Shown here piece after piece: positions 11,839 through 22,984 of a DNA stretch of 64,000 nucleotides (position 1 is the stretch's first letter; each line of letters opens with the position of its first letter). The stretch is from Bradysia coprophila (Eukaryota; Arthropoda; Insecta; Diptera; Sciaridae). The stretch spans positions 3,162,001-3,226,000 of the forward strand of contig NW_023503493.1 of the NCBI RefSeq assembly GCF_014529535.1, written 5' to 3'. Below the pieces are notes generated by a model, which worked only from the letters and a program-made list of their open reading frames with translations, searched no databases and was not told the DNA's origin. The translations under genes and the position numbers were made by a program.

Positions 11839-13339
11839 GGCCAGTTCATGGTCGCATATATCGCAAAAATGTATGCGAGTATGAACTGGCCTTAAGGCCA
11901 GTTCATGGTCGCATATATCGCAAAAATGTATGCGAGTATGAACTGGCCTTAAGGCCAGTTCATGGTCGCATATATCGCAAAAATGTATGCGAGTATGAAC
12001 TGGCCTTAAGGCCAGTTCATGGTCGCATATATCGCAAAAATGTATGCGAGTATGAACTGGCCTTAAGGCCAGTTCATGGTCGCATATATCGCAAAAATGT
12101 ATGCGAGTATGAACTGGCCTTAAGGCCAGTTCATGGTCGCATATATCGCAAAAATGTATGCGAGTATGAACTGGCCTTAAGGCCAGTTCATGGTCGCATA
12201 TATCGCAAAAATGTATGCGAGTATGAACTGGCCTTAAGGCCAGTTCATGGTCGCATATATCGCAAAAATGTATGCGAGTATGAACTGGCCTTAAGGCCAG
12301 TTCATGGTCGCATATATCGCAAAAATGTATGCGAGTATGAACTGGCCTTAAGGCCAGTTCATGGTCGCATATATCGCAAAAATGTATGCGAGTATGAACT
12401 GGCCTTAAGGCCTGTTCATGGTCGCATATATCGCAAAAATGTATATATATATATCGCAAAAATGTATGCGAGTATGAACTGGCCTTAAGGCCAGTTCATG
12501 GTCGCATATATCGCAAAAATGTATGCGAGTATGAACTGGCCTTAAGGCCAGTTCATGGTCGCATATATCGCAAAAATGTATGCGAGTATGAACTGGCCTT
12601 AAGGCCAGTTCATGGTCGCATATATCGCAAAAATGTATGCGAGTATGAACTGGCCTTAAGGCCAGTTCATGGTCGCATATATCGCAAAAATGTATGCGAG
12701 TATGAACTGGCCTTAAGGCCAGTTCATGGTCGCATATATCGCAAAAATGTATGCGAGTATGAACTGGCCTTAAGGCCAGTTCATGGTCGCATATATCGCA
12801 AAAATGTATGCGAGTATGAACTGGCCTTAAGGCCAGTTCATGGTCGCATATATCGCAAAAATGTATGCGAGTATGAACTGGCCTTAAGGCCAGTTCATGG
12901 TCGCATATATCGCAAAAATGTATGCGAGTATGAACTGGCCTTAAGGCCAGTTCATGGTCGCATATATCGCAAAAATGTATGCGAGTATGAACTGGCCTTA
13001 AGGCCAGTTCATGGTCGCATATATCGCAAAAATGTATGCGAGTATGAACTGGCCTTAAGGCCAGTTCATGGTCGCATATATCGCAAAAATGTATGCGAGT
13101 ATGAACTGGCCTTAAGGCCAGTTCATGGTCGCATATATCGCAAAAATGTATGCGAGTATGAACTGGCCTTAAGGCCAGTTCATGGTCGCATATATCGCAA
13201 AAATGTATGCGAGTATGAACTGGCCTTAAGGCCAGTTCATGGTCGCATATATCGCAAAAATGTATGCGAGTATGAACTGGCCTTAAGGCCAGTTCATGGT
13301 CGCATATATCGCAAAAATGTATGCGAGTATGAACTGGCC
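11835..13339. repeat. Tandem array of 26 near-identical 57-bp hairpin units
   Basis: The array holds ten 57-bp units, one 80-bp variant (12407-12486, with a duplicated TATATCGCAAAAATG segment and a T replacing A in GGCCAGTT), then fifteen more 57-bp units. The other units appear identical by eye. Each unit is a hairpin: AAGGCCAGTTCAT pairs with ATGAACTGGCCTT, and CGCATA pairs with TATGCG around a loop. Junctions read GGCC-TTAA-GGCC, and the last unit ends at GGCC without TTAA. Because 57 is divisible by 3, open frames run through both strands, with 19-residue repeats beginning RPVH. These frames are not believed to be genes. Confidence 0.95.
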
Positions 13340-13369
13340 ACTTTTGTAAGTATGTCATTTTGACAACAT

Positions 13370-14095
13370 CAAAAAACCTTATGGAAATTACAAAATTCCA
13401 GAGAAATCAGTCTGAATCCCAAAATCTCTAAACCAACCTTGGAACACCTCACTTATATCGAAAATAACCAAATCCATCAAAAAATCCGATGGAAGTTAGG
13501 TAGTGCCAGAGGAATCATCTGTCATCCCAAAATTTAGGAACCAATCTTGGACAATCTCACTCATGTCGAAAATAGTCCAAACCCTTAAAAAAATTCGATG
13601 GAAGTTAGGAAGTGCCAGAGGAATCATCGGTCATCCCAAAATTTAGGAACCAACCTTGGAACTCGTCACACATTTTGAAAATAACCCAAATCCATCAAAA
13701 AATCCGATGATAGTTAGGTAGTGCCGGAGGAATCATCTCTAATCCCAAAATTTAGGAACCAACCTTGGAACACCTAATTCATGTTGAATATAACCCAAAT
13801 CCATCAAAAAATTCGTTGGAAGTCAGGTAGTGCCAGAGGTATCATCTGTCATCCCAAAATTTAGGAACCAACCTTGGAACCCGTCACACATGTCGAAAAT
13901 AACCCGAAACCATCAAAAAATCTGATGGAAGTTAGGAAGTGCCAGAGGAATCATCTGTCATCCCAAAATTTGGGAACCAACCTTGGAACCCGTCACACAT
14001 GTCGAAAATAACCCAAAACCATCAAAAAATCCGATGGAAGTTAGGAAGTGCCAGAGGAATCATCTGTCATCCCAAAATTTAGGCACCAACTTCGA
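13370..14095. repeat. 109-bp satellite, about seven diverged units
   Basis: The phrase CCCAAAAT(T)TAGGAACCAA recurs at 13419, 13526, 13635, 13744, 13853, 13962 and 14071, giving spacings of 107 and then five of 109 bp. Other markers of the unit are ATCAAAAAATCCGATGGAAG and GTGCCAGAGGAATCAT. Copies differ by point changes, so this array is older than the neighbouring 57-bp array. Confidence 0.9.
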
Positions 14096-15070
14096 CTAGC
14101 GGAAATTTATACTTAATGATCCCAGGAATTTCCAACAAGAAACACATCCCCTTACTAACGTGCGGGCAGAATCGCCAAAACGAGAAGTTTCGTTAAGAAC
14201 CGAGTTGAATCACCAAGGATGTTGTTGTTAGTTGGTTATTGTTATGTTGGTAATTCATCCAATTTTGTTGTTGTTTTTTAAATCGTCAAAGAAAATGACC
14301 AAAGTGTGAAATATCGTCAACAAAACATGAAGTTTTGCCAAGAGAAAAACTATAATTTCTTGGTGATTCATCGTGGTTCTTGGCAACACTTAACGTTTGG
14401 GCGATTTTTACCGGTGATACTGCATATTTTGACGATTTTTCTTGGCGTTTAATTTTTTGGAGGATCTGACTTTGGCCATATTTCACTGAAATTCCATTAC
14501 CCGAATAAATTGCACAGCTTTCGCACGGCTCACTAGTTTCGCTCATAATACATTGGTTTGTCGCTCAGTTTACCACTACACTATAACAACAGTAATAAAT
14601 ATATGCCTTGCAGCATGAAATTTTCGCAAGGGGCACACCGTTGACGCCTGAGATAATTTTCATTTTCGTAGGACTTCACAAGTAAAATGCATTTTACTTA
14701 ATTGTCTGCAAATCTCCATCTCGGCAAAATAAAAATCTCCAAACAAGGACGTAATGTACTATTATTGCCTACTCCATGCGAAATCAACCATTACATGAAG
14801 AATATTTTCGGTTCACTTGGAGTCAATTCCTATGTGATAATCAACTTTCCCATGTGGACGGAAATAGACCAGAGGACTTTCATTTCAACTATGATTCGCT
14901 AGACTTGTTCGTGAGCAAATTGAAATAGTGTTCTAAGGGTATTGTATTAAGTACCACTGTCGCTATGGCCTGATGAGCAATAATATTTTTTAACTGCCTA
15001 TTAATGCCAAACGTCAAACCTATATCTGAGATCGAAACAATGGTCAAATGTCTTGCATGCTTTCATGTAT
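14096..15070. other. Gene-free stretch with a dispersed family A relic
   Basis: No gene is recognised. Positions about 14695-14830 carry diverged family A phrases (ATTGCCTACTCCATGCG, CATTACATGAAGAATATTTT, GGTTCACTTGGAGT) that match intron sequence near 40.26-40.36 kb. The reverse-strand open frame at 14286-14546 shows no known motif. Confidence 0.5.
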
Positions 15071-15071
15071 G

Positions 15072-15286
15072 TTTGGTGTTTCTTGGACTATAGCGGCGTT
15101 AGGCAATCAAAAACGATTGTTTGTTTACAATATTTCGAGCTTAAAAAACATGAAATTAAACTAAAAAATTGATTTCAAAAAACTAACTAATCGTACACAT
15201 CTGGTCTCATGATAATAAACAATATTGTAAACAGACCATCGTTTTAAATAGCCTCACGCCGCTATAATCCAAGAAACATTCATTGA
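15072..15286. mobile_element. Hairpin MITE, about 215 bp
   Basis: TGTTTCTTGGACTATAGCGG at the left pairs with the reverse complement of CCGCTATAATCCAAGAAACA at the right. The complementarity continues inward for about 60 bp to ACAATATT. A fragment of the right end (GCCGCTATCATCCAAGAAC) recurs near 32.62 kb. Confidence 0.7.
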
Positions 15287-15328
15287 AAAACGGCGAAGAA
15301 ACAACACATACCATTTGCATGCTTCGAG

Positions 15329-17232
15329 GGGTAACCGACTCGGGTAATTGACTACACACCCTCAAAGGAAGTGCCGGAGTATCCGGTAAATAATTGTAAT
15401 TGATGGAATTGAACGGAATTGACCGGAATTGACAGGAATTGACTGGAAATATGTGGAATTGTAAGGAATTGAAAGTAAATGAGAGTAAATGCTGATAAGT
15501 GTGATTGTCGGAAAGAAGTACCAGCGAATGCAAAACCACATTATTTCCTTTTTGTTCTAATTTTAAAAGCTCCCGCGCAATAAATAACAGTGTACAGTGT
15601 TGATCAGTTCCATTTTAGAATAAGTCCAACGTTCTTTTATCTTCAAAATATGCACACTGAAGGATTCTTCTTCAGAGGATTCTTGTGAGTCAGATTAAGC
15701 TGGGGCATTGCCGATGCGAAATGCTAAACAAATTTACCAAAAAAATGCATCACCGACAATATCATCTATTCCATCAACTTTTCAAAAGCCTAAAATCTTA
15801 TGATGTCGAGCACTTGAACGAAACAGAAAATTGAGTGCTTTGGCTTTTGCTTACGTGTACTGAACAAATCCATTTCCTGTAGAGGTACGAACAACGTTTT
15901 GTGCATTCGACAACTGAGTCATGGAAAAATTCCTTTCCCGCACTATAAATCGTAAAGAAATGAAGTTTCTTTCATGCCTTGGGTATAAATTACGGAATTT
16001 TTCTAGTGACTTAGGCCCTCAGCATGAAAAGTTGTATGAGCATCTGTTGTGGACGGTTTATTTTAGGCACTTTCGCTTGTCACTTCGTTCGGGCTACAAT
16101 CCGCGAAATTGCCTAAAATATACCGACCACAACAGATACGTAAATAACTATTCCTGCACGATATATGAACGATGTTCTGTTATAATTTGACAGCTGTGCG
16201 GAAAAACGAGACAGAATATATGTGTGGCTTGAACCCTTATAACAGAACATCGTTCTAGTTCGGGAAAAACTGACATTTCTTAATGAAAAATCATGGCAAA
16301 ATATGTCGTATTTCAGTTGTCGGATGCACAAAAGTTTTTCCTGGCTTGGTATGAAAAATACTATTTATCTAAAATAAACAATGATGTGAAAAATCATTTT
16401 AAAGAAAGCTGCAGTGAATTGGATGGTTTAATATAAATTGAAATTGAAAAATCTATTCTAAAAGTATGAGTAAAAAGTTAAGATTCTAACAAAATGAGTC
16501 ACAAATGTTGGACAACATAGTTGTTCCAAATTTTAGTTTGTCTTTCCAAAATGCTTAAGGGTTTAACTTTGACTTTAAATTTATATCTATTTGAAAATAT
16601 CGAGTAAATATTTCGAAAATTCGTGGAATTGAGGAATTGCTTGGAATTATAGGAATTGAAGGGCGAATCCGGCAAGTAGTGGTGTTAATCCGGTAATTAA
16701 AGAAATAAATGGAATTAAGAGCAATTAAAAGGAATTGAAAGAAATTGACAGGAAGTACCTTTAGAAATTGAAAGGGAATTGAAATGGAATTGAAAGGAAT
16801 TGAACGGAATTGAAAGGAAATAGAGCGAATCCGGCAATTAGACGAGTTGGTCCGGTAATTGAGGTAATTAAACGGAATTGAAAGGAATTAGAAATTGATT
16901 TGCCACCATTTTGGCCAGTCGGTTACCCCTCGCGAGCAATTATTTCGAAAATTCGTGGAATTGAAGGAATTAATTGGAATTATAGGAATTGAAGGGCGAA
17001 TCCGGCAAGTAGCGGTGTTAATCCGGTAATTAAAGAAATAAAAGGAATTGAGAGCAATTAAAAGGAATTGAAAGAAATTGACAGGAAGCACCTTTAGAAA
17101 TTGAACGGGAATTGAAAGGAAATAGAGCGAATCCGGCAATTAGTCGAGTTGCTCCGGTAATTGAGGTAATTAAACGGAATTGAAAGGAATTAGAAATTGA
17201 TTTGTCACCATTTTGGCCAGTCTGTTACCCCT
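15329..17232. repeat. GGAATTGA-rich element with CGAGGGGTAACCGACT ends and a 332-bp tandem duplication
   Basis: CGAGGGGTAACCGACTCGG near 15329 faces CCAGTCGGTTACCCCTCG ending near 16932 and a variant ending near 17231. The internal sequence is largely runs of GGAATTGA and GAAAGGAATTGA, at 15400-15490 and 16620-17200. A segment starting ATTTCGAAAATTCGTGGAAT at about 16609 repeats at 16941, so one block with its right terminus is duplicated in tandem. Other sequence, including hairpins at 16.04-16.13 and 16.17-16.26 kb, lies between. Confidence 0.65.
16040..16260. repeat. Two small hairpins, one of a dispersed family
   Basis: CTGTTGTGGACGGT...TTTTAGGCACTTTCGC pairs with GCGAAATTGCCTAAAATA...CCGACCACAACAG; a relative lies at about 33.53-33.60 kb. 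Next to it, GAACGATGTTCTGTTATAA (about 16168) pairs with TTATAACAGAACATCGTTC (about 16238). Confidence 0.7.
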
Positions 17233-18631
17233 CGATTTTAATCTATTTATTTAGCAAACTTTTTTGAAAAATGTAAGACGACAAAAACGAACGCTAATTT
17301 GAATATTTTGGAATAATACTCGAGAGCTCAGTGTTTTCACTATTAGTATTATTCCAAAATTCCACACAAGCTCAACACCCCAAGAAGCTAATTTGAATGC
17401 TTTTAATAAAGAAACTGATTTAAGAATGAACTTGCTTCCGAATGATTGATGGCTCCATAGAATGGTTAGGCTCTCCTGACAATTTTGTGGAACAACTTTG
17501 TTTTGGTTTTCCTTTCATTTTTGGCATTAGAGTTGTAAAAGTGAACCACGTCGTATATATTGAAAAAAAATAAAAAAAATTGTGAACTCAACGTTGAATA
17601 ATTTTGCCAGTCTATTTATTTGGAAGTGTGTAGGTTTGTAGTGCTTAGAAAGAGACGCTTCGATACATACCCAAACAAGGTCGAAAAGTCCTTGTATGGA
17701 AGCACTAGTCATCGAAAATCAGTATTTATGGTTTTCGGCTTCGGAATCTCTCGGACAGCGACAACCAAAACGTTAGTCAATGGATAGTAAAGTGTGGTCT
17801 ACCAGGATTCCAACGATACTACAGAAGCCTTTGCTGTCCAAGGTTGTGTCAAGAAATTGAAAACATTTTACTTCATCGCAGAACTTCTAAAAGCTCCTCT
17901 GCCACCACAAAACCACTAAAAAACGAAGAACCTATCAGACGTCGTTGCTACTGGTCTCTTCTTTCCAATGATACCAAACATAAGTGAGAATAGACCCGAC
18001 GAATGCAATTTTAATTAGTTAATGCGACACATACTACGAAAGAAAAAAAAATTTCAAAAAATTCATTAGAACCTTAGACTAATCATACCTAGACAGGAAT
18101 TACGTACGGCGAAAAGTGGCCCCTACATCAGTTTGTATAATATTCATATTTCGTATGACTTTACACCCACACATGTAGGCGTTGACTATTCTGATAGTTG
18201 TCAATTTTCCATGTTGTTGTTTTTCTCGTCTCGACGTTGTGATTTTTAATTTTGTTTAAACAATTTAAATATTCAATTCAATCATTCAAATTAAAATACG
18301 GTACATCGTACAAGGTGGAAATATGTTTTATTAAGGACTGCCGAAGTAAGGAGCGTACCCAATTAACCAAATTCCTCCATAGTATGATTTCGGATTTCCT
18401 GAAGCTCAATAAACTGCCCTGCTCATTCGGATTATCGTTTTCCTAAACGGAATTGTAAAAAGCCATGAATCGGTTCCCAAAAGGAAAAGCTTTCGATTTT
18501 CAAAAGGATTTCCTTGGATTTCCTAAAATGGTTTTCAGGAAAGTCATTTTATTTCGCATTGTTCTTTCGTAACACAGGTTGTATTTCGATTACGAATACT
18601 GTAGATAAACTAAAAATACAATTTGATTATA
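17233..18631. other. Gene-free stretch upstream of the transposase-like gene
   Basis: No gene is recognised. ATTTTGGAATAATACT and AGTATTATTCCAAAAT (about 17304-17360) form a short hairpin. Short open frames at 17527-17712 (reverse strand) and 18252-18446 show no family motif. No inverted terminus matching the sequence right of 22.8 kb was found by eye. Confidence 0.45.
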
Positions 18632-20432
18632 ATGGATTCCAATAATGATTCACAAAGACGAGGAAAACGTGTCGGCGACACCGATATCGAAAGGTAATTA
18701 AATAAAACTCTAAGGCAGACTTCTTTTATAAAACTTCCAAAATTGGCTTGGATAGGCATGAAAATCCGAAGAAACCAAAATGGCAATTACCTAGTGATCT
18801 GGCTTCATGGTCTTGCACGTATAAAGTAAAGGCAGATTGTGTTACAGCTCTATTGAAAACTTTGCGTCAATATGACTTTCCCGACTTAATGAGTGATTCT
18901 CGGTCGTTACTGAAGACACCTCGTGACACACGTAAAATGATTCGAAATGTTGAACCTGGAGAATATATTCACATCGGCATTGCAGAAGGTATTAAGTACA
19001 CACTGAGACAAAATGAGGTGGATATAAATAAAGTAGAGTTCATCGCCATTGACTATAACACGGATGGAGTCCAAATGACCGACAGTACCGATAATGTATT
19101 TTGGCCTATTTGGTGCAGATTAGGAAGTCCTCGCATTGGAAAACCTTTTTTAACGGGAAATTACTACAGTTCCACTGGTCAGCCGAAAAGCTTCGACGCG
19201 TTCATGCTTGATTTCGTTAATGAGTTTAAGGCACTGACAGATGAAGGCTTGAAAATTGGATTCAACAAGGTCGTGGAAATTCGTATGGGAATATTTCTAG
19301 GAGATGCTCCAGCTCGATGTGACGTTCTAGGTCTGTTGTTTTCCGTTAGTTGTAACTATGACAAAACTGAGCCCTTTACTTTTCGCCAGGTCTAAAATAC
19401 CCGACCGGTTATTATGGATGTGGGAGGTGCACAGTCATAGGGACTTACGCTAATAATCGAGTATGTTTCACCGATTTGGATGCTCCGCTAAGAACTGACA
19501 AAAACTTTCAAGAGAGATTGCAACCGGAACATCATCATATTAGCTCCTTGGTTGAGAAACGCTTAGAGCTGCGTTGCATAACACAATCGCCTCTCGATGG
19601 AATGCATTTGGTCTATGGTTGCGCGGTAAGACGTCTTTTGTTCTGGTACAACACTGACACAGTGAATTATAAACTTCGACTGTCCGCTACACAAATCGAT
19701 TTAGTGAACGATATGTTGAACACTGCAATGTTATCGAAACCCAGGGAATTTGCAAGACCGGTGAGAGACATTAAAAAGTATAAAAAGTTTAAATGCACAC
19801 AATTACGGCAATTTTTGCTGTATCTCAGTGTTGTTGCAATGAAAAAGGTGCTGCCTAAGTTTCAGTACGAACATTTGTTGCTATTCGTCATTGGAATTAG
19901 AATTTTGAGTGATGAGAAACAGTTCAAACGCAAAAATGAAATTGCAGAGAAGATGCTTTATGAGTATGTTAAAACATTAAGAGATACTTTTGGAAAATTT
20001 CGTTTAATTTATAGCACTCATAACTTATTACACTTGGCAAATGAATGTTTGAAACAAAATGCGCCATTAGACGCATTTTCGATGTGGGAATTCGAAACTG
20101 CCAATTCAGGCCTAAAAGAGTTCACAAAACGCCAAGGAGCATATTTAGAGCAATCGTACAATCGAACGATGGAAAAGTACCACAAACGCTTTGATTTTAA
20201 TACACAGACGAAAACATTTCCGAGTCTGTCGATGGAAATAGACAAGGAATATGATGAAGACTACAATGTGACTGAAACTTTCTTTTATCGGGTAGAATAT
20301 AAGACATTTATGTTGGACTCTTCTGATGGTAATCGATGGTTTTTAACTAAATTTGGTCACGTTGGTCGGTACGATAAAGCTATCCTAAAATCTGATAAAA
20401 TAAAAATCCGCTGTCAAGTTTACAAAATTTAA
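18632..20432 (+). CDS. Transposase-like protein, Tnp2/CMC (CACTA-Mirage-Chapaev) type
   Basis: Three exons are inferred: 18632-18693, 18756-19330 and 19390-20432. Both introns (62 and 59 bp) are GT-AG, and splicing gives an unbroken 559-aa protein. The product resembles Tnp2-like transposases, DDE-type enzymes that cut DNA at element ends. Visible landmarks are YNTDGVQ (candidate catalytic D about 124), VFWPIWC, GDAPAR (D about 204), a C-G-R-C knuckle in GYYGCGRC (about 222-226), DGMHLVYG (about 282) and FSMWEFETANSGLKEF (about 442-456). The splice at 19331/19390 exactly restores DVLGLKYPTGYYGC, which supports it. An AATAAA lies at 20762. The gene is convergent with a DUF4806 gene at 20852-22761, so an intact two-gene transposon or domesticated pair is plausible. 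The superfamily call rests on remembered motifs. Confidence 0.85.
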
Positions 20433-20851
20433 TTTTTTCACAAACCCACTAAACTCTACATTGGTAAACATATTTCATTGTTATGACAAAGATCTATCAA
20501 CCAACTATTATGAGATCGACGCTGATTCCGTCGAAGCAAAAATGTTTATGATTAAATATGAGAGCATTTCATCCGTTTTAATCTCGTTATTGTAAATTAT
20601 AGTTGAAGTTTTTCGTTTATTCATTTTTATATCACAATTCATTTAATCACTTGTACGTTTCTACCGTACTTTTTCTTTCCTTTTTTTAATTTTAGTCTTT
20701 AGTTCATAGTCTTTTAGATTAATCTTTTTATCACACATGAGTTGTTTGTAATTTGAATGAAAATAAATTGAAATGGTTTTACCTTACGTCTGTCTTTGCT
20801 ATCAAAACGAAGGTCCCATTCTGTCGTATAGTTTCAGGCTACACCAGCAAC
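20433..20851. other. Shared 3' region between the convergent genes
   Basis: About 420 bp separate the stop of the transposase-like gene from the stop of the DUF4806 gene. AATAAA at 20762 (+) could end the left transcript. AATAAA on the minus strand overlaps the DUF4806 stop, and another lies near 20617. The transcripts probably overlap here. Confidence 0.5.
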
Positions 20852-22761
20852 CTAATTTATTGTTCTATCAGCAACCATACTGTCTTTCACGTGAGACGGA
20901 CCGCTTGCGTTAATGCCACTATTCGGTTCTGCCGATACCAGACTGTCGTTCACGTGAGACGGACCGCTCGCATTAATGCCACTGTTCGGCTCTGCCGATA
21001 CCGATGCACTCCGAAACAACACAATCGTGTTGATCTTATCAACAGAAGTTGCTGCTTCAGCAGAAGTTGCTGCTTTAGCAGAAGTTGCAGCTTCAGCAGC
21101 CACTAGACCTAGATACGCTTCCTTGGCACTTTTTGTTCTCTGCTTCACTACTTTCATGAGCACGTCAATCGCAACGCAGTTCGGATACTTTTCGCCCAGC
21201 ACCTTCGATATCATTGCGATGATGAGATGAAGATCTTGGAAACTTTTCATTTTTTTTGTGCCAAGCCACGTGAAATCCTTCAGACAGCGAACGTCGACAA
21301 GTTCTTTAAGGATTTTCCGAACTGTTTTGGTTTCATCATCTCCTTTGATTTGTAGAAGTTTTTTGAACAGGTTTTCGGCGAATTTTTTATCGTCCTTTAA
21401 CGATGCGTTAAAGTCCACAATGAATTCGCTGCTTTTGATCGGAAAAGTCTTTTTGTACAACGCATTAAACTCGGACAATTCAGCCATATCGAGTATGGGT
21501 TCAGCATCCACAGCACAACCCGATTCGTCAATCTGCCCGTTCACTGTTTTGTCAGTCTGTCCTTGAGTTGGACGTAGTAAGCTTATCACCTGTAACAAAA
21601 GTTGTCGGTTCGAACTGCTTTCCTGGCGCAACACACTCATTTCCTTGCACCACTTTTTTTTGAAGATAATCAATTTTGTTCAACACCTTTTGATGGGACT
21701 TGCAGCAACTGCCTGACGAAGAGCAACGAGCTTGTTGCTGATCAATTGTGTCGATTTGTTGATCATTGTAGCGGTCATCATCGAGAGCATCCTCAGACTC
21801 ACTGATAGCAGCTGTCGGCAATTCAATTGAAGCAAATTTCTCGTTCGAAAGATTTAACAGATTTCCTCCAGCAAAAACCGTACTTCCAATGATTTGAAGA
21901 TCATCAGACACACGTGGCGCATTTCCCTCGCCGAACACCGTACCCTGGCTTATTTGAGCCGCTTGTACAGGACTCCGTAATTCCAATGAGCCGTCATCCA
22001 TCACTTGACTGAATTCACCCAATATATCACTATCACCGTCCAATGTGATAAACTGATTCAAAAACTGATCGTCCGCTTGGAAGCAAATATTGTAATTTGA
22101 AATCGGTTGTGCTAAAATAAGATGAATCACAACATTGAGATTGAGGAAACTGAGAGCCTAAGACACAGCAACAAACCATTTTGTTCATGTTCTCCTTCGT
22201 CGCTTTCTGAATCGTCCATCGGCTTGTCTTTTTCCACCTTTTTCTTTTTAGAAAATGTTTTTTTGGCTGACGGTGCAGCTGATGGTTCTTGGATTTCATC
22301 CTCAGCGGTACTGAAATAGTCGCTGTAAAACTTCTCAGCGTCAAGTGCTTCTTCGAGACTATCTGTAATACAGACAGAAAATATTTTGAGTAACATAACC
22401 TCAATTTATGCCATTCACCAACATACGAACCTATACCCATTTTGAGAATCCGTCCATCTCTTAATTCCCATTTTTCGTTACGCTCCGTTGGTGTGCAGTT
22501 AAACTTCGCCTGCTTCACGTATCGTGTGTAAGCATCCTTGCTTTGGTTCGGCAATCGGCGAGGAAACAAAAATTTCACAACACTGCGCTCCTCGTGCGCA
22601 AGTTTTTTGTTTCGGGGAGGAATTACCCATATTTGCGGCATAAATTCAACAAATGTACCGCTTACGAATTTGGTTTCCATCACAACATATTTCAAATGAT
22701 GATGATCAGCCTGCTTTCGCTTCATTTTTGTAGGTAAACAATAACCGGGTTCCTCTATCAT
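20852..22761 (-). CDS. DUF4806-domain protein
   Basis: Four exons are inferred on the minus strand: 22761-22431, 22362-22177, 22111-21654 and 21589-20852, with introns of 68, 65 and 64 bp. Together they give 570 aa. The N-terminal module (KYVVMETKFVSGTFVEFMPQIWVIPP ... ERNEKWELRDGRI ... SLEEALDAEKFY) has the layout often seen ahead of DUF4806. A K/E/D-rich linker, KSHQKVLNKIDYLQKK (coiled coil) and the DUF4806 core follow at about 373-465, with the pattern TKTVRKILKELVD, FTWLG and KYPN. The tail carries A/S/T repeats and two copies of SAEPNSGINASGPSHV. The third intron has a weak GTGGTG donor but a good TTTTGTTACAG acceptor. Without it, an A8 run would force a frameshift, while splicing preserves the coiled-coil register. 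The function is unknown; DNA or transposase binding is only a guess. Confidence 0.8.
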
Positions 22762-22984
22762 CTACCATCTATCGCCAACACACTGTTTTGATTATTGTTA
22801 TTTTGATTGACTGATTGACAGCTTAATCGGAAATCGTTATCGTTAAAAAGTTCGTCCTGACGAAATCCGATCGCTTTACCTTTTCGTCAAATAATATTTC
22901 CTAAATTTGAATTTAAAAAACGACTTATACGGACGACATCCTATTGCTTTTCCGAACAGAGAATTATTTTTCCTTTTATTATAG
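22762..22984. other. Spacer between the DUF4806 gene and the APC10 fragment
   Basis: No gene was seen. This should contain the right end of any two-gene transposon and the promoter of the DUF4806 gene. No terminus matching sequence left of 18.6 kb was identified. Confidence 0.4.

Noticed and set aside
11751-13358. Long open frames on both strands with repeated RPVH 19-residue units
   Set aside because: They follow mechanically from a 57-bp palindromic satellite unit; there is no start context or non-repeat domain.
11837-14095. CRISPR-like array
   Set aside because: Units are contiguous tandem repeats with no unique spacers, in a eukaryotic context.
14286-14546. 86-residue reverse-strand protein starting MSETSEPCESC
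   Set aside because: No homologue is recalled and the sequence context is repeat-like; not enough to support a gene.
21258-21566. Plus-strand frames across 20.75-22.74 kb
   Set aside because: They are antisense shadows of the spliced DUF4806 gene.
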